The notes under the pieces were generated by a model. The model was not told the origin of the DNA. It made no database searches and saw only the letters and a program-made list of their open reading frames with translations. A DNA stretch of 57,806 bases from Lacrimispora amygdalina (GTDB lineage Bacteria > Bacillota > Clostridia > Lachnospirales > Lachnospiraceae). Shown here piece by piece: positions 11,998 to 18,290 of the stretch. Within the stretch, counting starts at the first letter, position 1. Each line of letters begins with the position of its first letter. The stretch spans positions 1 through 57,806 of the forward strand of contig NZ_QOHO01000041.1 in the NCBI RefSeq assembly GCF_003432035.1, read 5' to 3'. The position numbers were made by a program, and so were the translations under genes.

Positions 11998-12624
11998 TTA
12001 ATCATTTTGTCCATAATACTTCCTGAATTCTTCCAGCAGCAGGGTTTTATTTGCCTTTGAAATCTCTCTTCCAGCTATGCTGAATTCGGAATATTCCCGG
12101 GCAAGCGTCCTAAGCTCTGTTACCTTCATATCTTCAAGTATCTTCATGGTCTCAGCAAGACCGTCCTGGTGCATCCACAGATCAATGGTCTCTCTCTTTA
12201 TGGTATCCACCAGCTCTGTCTCTGAGCTTGGTTCTTCTTCTGTTATCTGGGCAGATGATTCAACTGTCTCTTTCACTGGTTCGGCTGCCTCTTCTTCCGG
12301 TTCCGTTGTAATCTCCGGTACTGGTGCCTGCTCCGGTTCATCTGGAGTGTTGCCGCCGATGACAGCTGCAAGTTCCTCATGAGGCCTTGGAATCACATGG
12401 CGTGTGATTAATGCGGCACTGTTAATCCGTTCCACTGCCGCTGCTCCGGCCTCAACCGCTGCCTTCACTGCCGCCACATCGCCGGTCACCGTAACAGTAA
12501 TGAGACCTCCGCCAACTTTGGTTTTCTCTACCAGAGACACATCCGCCGCCTTTAACATGGCATCGGCAGCTTCAATTGCCACCAGCACACCCTTTGTTTC
12601 TATAAAGCCAAGTGCCTGCATCAT
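11998..12624 (-). CDS. BMC-H shell protein with acidic linker and SAP-like C-terminal domain
   Basis: A 208-residue shell protein. Residues 1-90 are a normal BMC domain (ALGFIETKGVLVAIEAADAM at the start). Residues about 91-140 are a Pro/Glu-rich acidic linker. Residues about 141-208 are helical and basic, and the stretch KVTELRTLAREYSEF, followed by a hydrophobic/basic pattern to the end, resembles SAP or Rho-N-like nucleic-acid or protein binding modules. That likeness is by eye. EutK of the ethanolamine system is a known example of a shell protein with a DNA-binding-like extra domain, so a role in tethering cargo, the shell or nucleic acid is possible. The gene lies between eutQ and the catalytic aldehyde dehydrogenase. 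Confidence 0.88.
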   Translation of the reverse strand: MMQALGFIETKGVLVAIEAADAMLKAADVSLVEKTKVGGGLITVTVTGDVAAVKAAVEAGAAAVERINSAALITRHVIPRPHEELAAVIGGNTPDEPEQAPVPEITTEPEEEAAEPVKETVESSAQITEEEPSSETELVDTIKRETIDLWMHQDGLAETMKILEDMKVTELRTLAREYSEFSIAGREISKANKTLLLEEFRKYYGQND

Positions 12625-12632
12625 TTACCTCC

Positions 12633-13262
12633 TTAAACCAAGTCAGCCCAGTTAGCCGGATAGGTTGAGTAGAATACTCTTGCCTTGTCCGGAGAACCCC
12701 AGATTACCTTTGATCCTGACGGTACAAAGAGCACATCTCCGGCTTTTGCCGTAAAGGTCTTTCCGTCAATGGTCACAGTCAAGGTTCCTTCGATTACATA
12801 GTCGATTTCTTCATAGGTTAATTCCCATTCAAATTCAGAATGGTCAATCACCAGGAAACCGGCGCTCATTTTTGACTCTTCTTTGCTTACAAGCTCCTGA
12901 TAATAAGCTTTTACATTAGGATCGCCTGTATCAAATACATCCATCTTTACAGAACTTCCGCGAACAACCTTTAAACCATTGCCATGGCTTTCTGACTCAT
13001 ATGGTTTTAAAATGTCATTTAACATTCCCTTCTCCATAAGAGTCTTAAGTACCATATAAATTTTCTCGCTGTCAATATCCATTCCTGCAAACGCTCCTTT
13101 CGCTTCTGCCTTCTCTTCTGTTTTGTCGCAGAAGGTGATTCCGTAAGCATCTGCTGCATCCTTTGCTGACGGTGTGATAATGCTTCCGCTCTCTACGTAA
13201 AATACATGTTTGCCTTCGGCATGTAATGTCTCTACGTCTTTTGCGCATATCAACTGCTTCAT
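12633..13262 (-). CDS. eutQ: EutQ-like cupin protein
   Basis: A 209-residue protein with a poorly conserved N-terminal half and a C-terminal cupin barrel (about residues 105-205) containing ELTYEEIDYVIEGTLTVTID and AGDVLFVPSGSKVIWG. This is the EutQ family of microcompartment operons; the Salmonella protein has been reported to have acetate kinase activity, which would close the pathway from acetyl phosphate to acetate and ATP here. No acetate kinase of the ordinary type is in this window. It lies 15 bases after the vertex protein gene. Confidence 0.9.
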   Translation of the reverse strand: MKQLICAKDVETLHAEGKHVFYVESGSIITPSAKDAADAYGITFCDKTEEKAEAKGAFAGMDIDSEKIYMVLKTLMEKGMLNDILKPYESESHGNGLKVVRGSSVKMDVFDTGDPNVKAYYQELVSKEESKMSAGFLVIDHSEFEWELTYEEIDYVIEGTLTVTIDGKTFTAKAGDVLFVPSGSKVIWGSPDKARVFYSTYPANWADLV

Positions 13263-13277
13263 ATGATCACTTCCCTT

Positions 13278-13541
13278 CTATATAAATTGGCAGTCTTCAT
13301 CAATAATCCCAATTACTACGGCATCAACGGGAATCTCATCATTTCCCAGCATACGTCTGGCTGAAGAGCCGGTGGAAATGATCACGCGGTCACCGATTCC
13401 GGCGCTGATGATGTCTGCTACAATCAGCCGTTCACCTTCCCGTGTACCGCCAATGATCTCGGCAAGCATAAATTTATAACCGTTTAAAGACTCTGCCTTT
13501 CTGGTCGCCCAGATATTGTCAATCAGTCTTGCTGCTACCAT
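13278..13541 (-). CDS. eutN: BMC-P vertex protein, EutN/CcmL family
   Basis: An 87-residue pentamer-forming protein that caps the vertices of the polyhedral shell. The family features are clear: the start MVAARLIDNIWATRKAESL, GTREGERLIVADIISAGIGDRVIISTGSSAR in the middle, and the end VDAVVIGIIDE. Its start overlaps the stop of the gene before it by 7 bases, which suggests coupled translation. Confidence 0.95.
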   Translation of the reverse strand: MVAARLIDNIWATRKAESLNGYKFMLAEIIGGTREGERLIVADIISAGIGDRVIISTGSSARRMLGNDEIPVDAVVIGIIDEDCQFI

Positions 13542-13840
13542 TCTATCCCGCCTCTCTTTTCTCTCAGCCTGATTTCTTCCATCGCTGCCTCTACCGATGC
13601 CGTATCTCCAAAAATCGCTAGCATGATCATGTTTTGTGGGCAGCTCCCCTTAATATCTTCTACCGTAACACCCACGGCCTTTTCCGCCACATCGGCGGCA
13701 CATACCATTTCAATAATCCGGCCCTGAATGAGACCTATGGCATCCACCTTTCCGATGGGAGTGGAAGCCCCTGAGCCTTTTCTGCGGTTTAAAATATCAA
13801 TGGTTCCAGGTGACGGCGATTTAATAATCCGATATTCCAT
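13535..13840 (-). CDS. Small microcompartment-associated protein, divergent BMC-like
   Basis: A 101-residue protein. After a basic N-terminus (EYRIIKSPSPGTIDILNRRKG) comes IGKVDAIGLIQGRIIEMVCAADVAEKA, which reads like a degenerate BMC-domain start, and IFGDTASVEAAMEEIRLR, which resembles the conserved second half (GDxxxVxAAxxA). It lacks the usual pore loop, so it may be a divergent shell protein or a shell-interacting accessory protein. It is coupled to eutN by overlap and follows eutJ by 14 bases. Family assignment is by eye only. Confidence 0.7.
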   Translation of the reverse strand: MEYRIIKSPSPGTIDILNRRKGSGASTPIGKVDAIGLIQGRIIEMVCAADVAEKAVGVTVEDIKGSCPQNMIMLAIFGDTASVEAAMEEIRLREKRGGIEW

Positions 13841-13854
13841 ACGTCCACTTCCTT

Positions 13855-14700
13855 TTAATCCATTTCCTCCTGAGTACAGGAGAATGCGATTCCCAGAGGA
13901 GTTACAAACATGGGGTTTTCCGGTTTTCTTGTGCGGATTCCAGTCTGCTTCTCAATAATTGTTTCGATTCCTGCAAGACAGCAGGTACCGCCTACTAAGT
14001 AAATCTCATCTACGTCATATCCTTTGATGTGGCGGTTAATGATGGAGGCCACTTTTTCAATTACCGGCTTTAATACCGGAAGCAGCTCTTTGTGGTTTTC
14101 TTCCTTGCGCTTATAAAGCTCTGCCTCTGAAAATGACAGATTATAAGCTCCGGATACAACCAGGGAAAAATGAGTTCCTCCCGTCGGTTCATCGGCTACA
14201 TAAACCACCTTTCCATCTTTTAAAATGGAAATTCCTGTGGTTCCGCCGCCGATATCCACCACTGCGCCGTTTTGTATCTTTAATACTGCGTTTGCTGCCG
14301 TCGGTTCATCAAGAAGGGCGGTGATTTCAAATCCGGCTCCCTGTACCACATTCTTGATTGCCCCTCCGTCCAGTGAATCCGTTCCCGGAGGAATGGCTGC
14401 AGCTGCATAAAGCAGTTCCGTATCCAGCTTTTCCTCCAGTTCTGCCTTTAACTCACGAACGATCCGGATGGCGCCGATATAATCAACCACCATTCCGTCA
14501 CGGACCACATCCGCATACCGGTAAGCGCCGGCTACCGGCTTAAAATTCTCATCAAGCACAGCCAGTACCACGCACGCTGTTCCTAAATCCACTCCCGTAT
14601 AATAAACGGAGGAACGTTCCCTGACAGGATTTTTTACCACTGCTTCAAACTGGCTTACCAGCTGGTTGCAGCTATCAAATGTTATTTCTTTCTTTGACAT
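13855..14700 (-). CDS. eutJ: EutJ-like actin/Hsp70-fold ATPase
   Basis: A 281-residue protein of the EutJ family, a possible chaperone of microcompartment operons. The actin-fold phosphate loops are visible: TGVDLGTACVVLAVLDE (about 35-51), VVDIGGGTTGISIL (about 147-160) and VGGTCCLAGIETII (about 237-250). It resembles the N-terminal ATPase domain of DnaK without the peptide-binding domain. The start overlaps the EutT-like gene by 19 bases. Its role in assembly or enzyme reactivation has not been settled for the family. Confidence 0.9.
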   Translation of the reverse strand: MSKKEITFDSCNQLVSQFEAVVKNPVRERSSVYYTGVDLGTACVVLAVLDENFKPVAGAYRYADVVRDGMVVDYIGAIRIVRELKAELEEKLDTELLYAAAAIPPGTDSLDGGAIKNVVQGAGFEITALLDEPTAANAVLKIQNGAVVDIGGGTTGISILKDGKVVYVADEPTGGTHFSLVVSGAYNLSFSEAELYKRKEENHKELLPVLKPVIEKVASIINRHIKGYDVDEIYLVGGTCCLAGIETIIEKQTGIRTRKPENPMFVTPLGIAFSCTQEEMD

Positions 14701-15299
14701 GTGTTTCCTCCATATAACAGGCAGATCATCTGGGATAAGCGGTTAATGACCGGGTTAAAATTCTTTTCTCCTGCTTCTGCCCCAAGTTCTCTTACGAGAC
14801 AGCGCAGACGGTGTAACAGGACTATTTCTCTTCCTTTTTCGGACTGGGCATGAAAGCCGGTGATCTCAAAACAGTCAGAGTATGGTTCGTTTTGGTTTTC
14901 CTTATTAAATCCGGTGCAGGGCTCAAATGGATTTATCTCGCCAAAAGCACCTTTCCCCACGAAAGATAACTTCCGCTCTAAATCAAATACCTGCTCTGCT
15001 AACAGCACGTCCCTGTCTAATAAGGAAATTCCGGCTTCCAGAAACTGTGCCTTTAAGGTTTCCAGTTTTAATAAGAAACGGTCCGGCGCAGGCTCTGTAA
15101 CTGGTGTCTCTTCGATCACTTCTGCAGGTTTTGACAGTTTGCGTTTTGCCGTCAGGGGATCATCACAAAATGATATCTTTTTGTCCAGCAAAAACTGACG
15201 TGCTCCTGGTGTAAGCTTTGCCTGCGCAGGAAGATCATAAGAGGCAAAGGGTTCTCTTCTGAATAAAATTCTCAAATCTTCTTCGGTGATGAATTTCAT
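14682..15299 (-). CDS. EutT-like protein of the microcompartment operon
   Basis: A 205-residue protein whose first 45 residues (FITEEDLRILFRREPFASYDL then LTPGARQFLLDKKISF) match the N-terminal pattern of ethanolamine-utilization cobalamin adenosyltransferases (EutT). The rest is helical, with a conserved-looking RCLVRELGAEAG stretch near residue 170. It is shorter than typical EutT and I do not see that family's His/Cys metal-binding motif. Choline cleavage by CutC needs no cobalamin, so the protein may have another function or be a relic of an ethanolamine-type operon. Its ATG overlaps the stop of the alcohol dehydrogenase gene (TAATG). Confidence 0.75.
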   Translation of the reverse strand: MKFITEEDLRILFRREPFASYDLPAQAKLTPGARQFLLDKKISFCDDPLTAKRKLSKPAEVIEETPVTEPAPDRFLLKLETLKAQFLEAGISLLDRDVLLAEQVFDLERKLSFVGKGAFGEINPFEPCTGFNKENQNEPYSDCFEITGFHAQSEKGREIVLLHRLRCLVRELGAEAGEKNFNPVINRLSQMICLLYGGNTCQRKK

Positions 15300-16435
15300 T
15301 AATAGCCCCCCTTACAAAGCTTACGGTAAATTGTTTCGATCTCTTCTACCGCAGGCACTCTTGGGTTGGTCAATGTGCAGTTATCATGAAGTGCTTTCTC
15401 TGCCATTTCCCGTACAGCCTGTTCAAACTCGTCTTTGTCCACGTTTAAATCGGTGATCTGCTGCGGTATTTTAATCTTATTCATAAGATTTTTAATGTGA
15501 CGCACCAGGCCGTGTACCGTGGCTTTCTCTGTTCCTGCTGCAATGCCAAGCATATTGGCAATTGCAACATATCTGCTGCATGCTGCAAAATCTCCCGCAT
15601 CTTCTAAACCAGCGTTATAGCTGATCACATGAGGAAGCAAAATTGCATTGCTTCTTCCATGAGGAATGTGGAAACGGGCTCCCAGAGCATGTGCCATACT
15701 GTGGCAGAGTCCTAAGGACGCTCCGTTAAAAGCAACTCCTGCCAGGCAGGAAGCATTGTGCATGTGAGTTCTTGCCTCCATGTCGCTTCCTTCTTCCACG
15801 GTACGTGCCAGATAGCTCCATACCAGTCTGACTGCCTTTTCCGCGCAGGCATCGGTAAAATCACCTGCATTGGTTGAAACATAGGCTTCTAACGCATGGG
15901 TTAAGACATCCATACCGGTATCTGCCGTAATATGAGGCGGTACTGACACTGTAAAGCGGGGATCAAGGAATGCCGCATCCGGTACCATGCTGTCGGAGCG
16001 CAGAGGATATTTCACCTGAGCTTCCGGATCAGAAATAACGGAAAAATTAGTTACTTCACTTCCGGTTCCGCTGGTGGTTGGAACTGCAATTAAATTCAGC
16101 TTATCATTTCCCATCTGTGTATAAATGTGGCTGGCTGCCTTTGCGGTATCAATGGCAGAACCTCCGCCTAAAGCGATTACCGTATCCGGTCCAAAGCCTT
16201 TCATTCCGCCGATTGCCTTTGATACAACAGCAATCGTAGGATCAGGCACTACTTCTGAGAAAACTTCAAAGCTGCTTCCTTTTTCTATAAGCAGGTCTGT
16301 AATTAAGTTCACCTTACCGGACTGAGCCATAAAGGGATCACAGATGATATAAGCTTTTCCTACAGGAAGTTCCTTAATTTTCTCCAGACAGGAAGATCCC
16401 ATATATACCTTTGTGTTCATTACAAATTGCTCCAC
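15299..16435 (-). CDS. Iron-type alcohol dehydrogenase (EutG/PduQ type)
   Basis: A 378-residue group III alcohol dehydrogenase that reduces acetaldehyde to ethanol and regenerates NAD+ for the aldehyde dehydrogenase inside the compartment. The cofactor loop GGGSAIDTAKA, the segment TTSGTGSEVTNFSVI and the iron-binding His region (LCHSMAHALGARFHIPHGRSNAILLPH, conserved spacing) are present. I chose GTG 16435 as start: GGAGG lies 10 bases before it and the protein then begins (M)EQFVMNTKVYMG. The longer frame would translate a duplicated piece of the eutP tail. The gap to eutP holds direct repeats and a hairpin, described separately. Confidence 0.92.
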   Translation of the reverse strand: MEQFVMNTKVYMGSSCLEKIKELPVGKAYIICDPFMAQSGKVNLITDLLIEKGSSFEVFSEVVPDPTIAVVSKAIGGMKGFGPDTVIALGGGSAIDTAKAASHIYTQMGNDKLNLIAVPTTSGTGSEVTNFSVISDPEAQVKYPLRSDSMVPDAAFLDPRFTVSVPPHITADTGMDVLTHALEAYVSTNAGDFTDACAEKAVRLVWSYLARTVEEGSDMEARTHMHNASCLAGVAFNGASLGLCHSMAHALGARFHIPHGRSNAILLPHVISYNAGLEDAGDFAACSRYVAIANMLGIAAGTEKATVHGLVRHIKNLMNKIKIPQQITDLNVDKDEFEQAVREMAEKALHDNCTLTNPRVPAVEEIETIYRKLCKGGY

Positions 16436-16450
16436 GTTACATTTCCCTCC

Positions 16451-16536
16451 TTTCTTTAAATTTTGCCCACGCTTTCTGGGCATAAAGGGATACCCGTAGG
16501 GTATTTCTTTAAATTTTGCCCGCGTTCTTTGGGCAT
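16451..16536. repeat. 33-bp direct repeat around a perfect hairpin between eutP and the alcohol dehydrogenase gene
   Basis: Two copies of a 33-base unit (16451-16483 and 16504-16536, 29 of 33 bases the same) are separated by 20 bases. Each copy contains a small GCCC / GGGC inverted repeat, and the spacer forms a perfect 6-bp hairpin, ATACCC-GTA-GGGTAT (16490-16504). One copy is the coding end of eutP, so the other is a duplicated eutP tail lying ahead of the ribosome binding site of the next gene. Confidence 0.85.
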
Positions 16537-16964
16537 CTTATAACTTCCATCAACTCATCAATTCCAGTCCGGTCCGATAAGCTGATGTGAATGCAGGGGG
16601 GTGTAATCCCTGCTTTCTTTAACTGACGGATACACCAGCCGTCATTCTCCGGCTTATTTCCGCTTCCTGTAATAACTCCGATTACCGGCACCCGGAATGC
16701 TTTTGCAAATCCCGGAGGATAACTCTCCCGGCATGAGGACTGGTCTACCAGCATCAGTACATGGGAGGCGTCCTGAGCTGCCGCGATGATATGCTTGTGC
16801 ATCCAGGGACTTTCTAAATAAACTCCCGGTACATCTATGGTTTTTTCCCCATATACCATGTTCTGTGTCCGTTTAACAGGACCGTCTAAACCATTGATTG
16901 CGGCTGCAAGGGCAGTTTTTCCGCTGCCGCCCGGTCCGATGATCATGATTCTCTTTTTTCTCAT
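16509..16964 (-). CDS. eutP: EutP/PduV-type small GTPase-like protein
   Basis: A 151-residue P-loop protein. Walker A is IIGPGGSGKTALAAAI (about residues 8-23), the switch-like DVPGVYLESPWMHKHII follows, and MLVDQSSCRESYPPGFA and VIGVITGSGNK cover the usual G4-like region. EutP/PduV proteins are common in microcompartment operons; a role in positioning or in acetate kinase-like activity has been proposed for relatives. Its ATG overlaps the stop of the EutS-like gene (ATGA). The final residues lie inside the direct repeat described nearby. Confidence 0.9.
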   Translation of the reverse strand: MRKKRIMIIGPGGSGKTALAAAINGLDGPVKRTQNMVYGEKTIDVPGVYLESPWMHKHIIAAAQDASHVLMLVDQSSCRESYPPGFAKAFRVPVIGVITGSGNKPENDGWCIRQLKKAGITPPCIHISLSDRTGIDELMEVIRCPKNAGKI

Positions 16965-17299
16965 GTTTTGGTTATATCCGGCACGGTGTAGCCAAGCCCG
17001 CGCCGTAAGGTATCACACACTGCCCGAAGGGCTGTCTCCACACTGTCCACGTCTCCTGCGATGATGACGGAGCCGGTGAAGCGGTCTAAAAAGCCTACCT
17101 GCACACTGGCTGCCTTCGCCGCAATATCAGCAGCAATGATGGAGGTTTCAAAAGGAGACAGGGTTAAAATCCCGATGGCTCCAAGCTCATCGATGCCCAG
17201 ACACTCATATACCTCCGGTATTGGAGATGCGATTACATGAGCGATGGTAACCTGCTTGCCCGGAACGGATTCTTCTATGACTCGCTGTATCTCTGCCAC
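16961..17299 (-). CDS. EutS/PduU-type circularly permuted shell protein
   Basis: A 112-residue shell protein with the permuted BMC fold of EutS and PduU. It starts with a beta-barrel-forming N-terminus (IQRVIEESVPGKQVTIAHVIASP) and goes on with LGIDELGAIGILTLSPFETSIIAADIAAKAA, the BMC signature shifted towards the middle, and ends SVIIAGDVDSVETALRAVCDTL. It follows cutD by 15 bases and overlaps eutP by 4. Confidence 0.93.
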   Translation of the reverse strand: MAEIQRVIEESVPGKQVTIAHVIASPIPEVYECLGIDELGAIGILTLSPFETSIIAADIAAKAASVQVGFLDRFTGSVIIAGDVDSVETALRAVCDTLRRGLGYTVPDITKT

Positions 17300-17314
17300 G
17301 GCTCTCTCCCCTTT

Positions 17315-18268
17315 CTAGTGCTTCACCACAGTAACCGGGAACTGATATTCATTCATCCAGCCTTCGATGCGGTCTAAATCCTCTGCACTTAAGCTTGGAT
17401 CTCCCTCTATGGGGTATTCCATATCCAGCTGGTTGTATTTATTTACTCCCAGCTTGTGATAAGGAAGTAAGTCAATTCCCTTAAAATTTTTGTAATCACG
17501 GAAGGGCATTAAGAATTTAATCACTGCATCGATTTCTTCCCGGCTGTCGTTAATTCCTTTTAACATTGGCATACGGACCTTTACGTTGTACCGGCGGTGA
17601 AGCAGCTCTTTTAAATTGATTAAGATCTGTTCATTGTTCACTCCGGCCAGTTCATTGTGGCGAACCGGATCCATATGCTTGATGTCATACAGGAATAAGT
17701 CCACATATTCTGCGATCTGTAAAATCGTTTCGGTCTTTGTGTAGCCGCAGGTTTCAATGGCTGTGTTAATGCCTTCCTGCTTGCATGCCATCAGAAGATT
17801 TAAGGCTGCCTCAGGCTGGGCCGTCACTTCTCCGCCGCCTAATGTCACACCGCCGCCTGATATATCATAAAATGCGGCATCTTCCTCTACGATCTTTAAC
17901 AGCTCGGAAATTGTCTTAACCTCTCCGGCAATGGAAAGCGCTGAATTGGGGCAGACATTCTTACATTTCATGCAGCCAATACAATCCTTTTCCCGTCTGA
18001 TTTCATGTTTTCCGGTCTCTTTGGACATCACATGGATTCCTACGGGGCAAACGCTTTCGCATGCCCCGCAGTCTGTACAGGAATTCTGCTTAAACATCAC
18101 CTGGAATTTCCGTACCAGTCCTTCCGGATTGGCACACCATTTACACCGGAGCGGGCAGCCTTTAAAGAATACCAGGGTTCTGATTCCCGGTCCGTCATAC
18201 ATGTTGTACTTCTGTACGTTAAAGATGAGCGCCTTACGTTCGATATCTCCTGTATTTCCATGGTCCAT
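17315..18268 (-). CDS. cutD: Choline trimethylamine-lyase activating enzyme (radical SAM)
   Basis: A 317-residue glycyl radical activase. The radical SAM cluster motif CX3CX2C is at Cys38, Cys42 and Cys45 (GCPLRCKWCANPEG). It is followed by an inserted ferredoxin-like domain with two four-Cys groups (CTDCGACESVCP and CIGCMKCKNVCP), which is usual for activases of this class. GGGEVTAQPE contributes to SAM binding. It abstracts hydrogen from the radical glycine of CutC. It lies 22 bases downstream of cutC with GGAG before the ATG. Confidence 0.97.
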   Translation of the reverse strand: MDHGNTGDIERKALIFNVQKYNMYDGPGIRTLVFFKGCPLRCKWCANPEGLVRKFQVMFKQNSCTDCGACESVCPVGIHVMSKETGKHEIRREKDCIGCMKCKNVCPNSALSIAGEVKTISELLKIVEEDAAFYDISGGGVTLGGGEVTAQPEAALNLLMACKQEGINTAIETCGYTKTETILQIAEYVDLFLYDIKHMDPVRHNELAGVNNEQILINLKELLHRRYNVKVRMPMLKGINDSREEIDAVIKFLMPFRDYKNFKGIDLLPYHKLGVNKYNQLDMEYPIEGDPSLSAEDLDRIEGWMNEYQFPVTVVKH

Positions 18269-18290
18269 TGTGATTGTTCTCCGTTTTCTT

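Noticed and set aside
16435-16483. N-terminal extension of the alcohol dehydrogenase (MPRKRGQNLKKGG...)
   Set aside because: It would be the translation of a duplicated piece of the eutP tail; GGAGG and the homologous N-terminus support GTG 16435.
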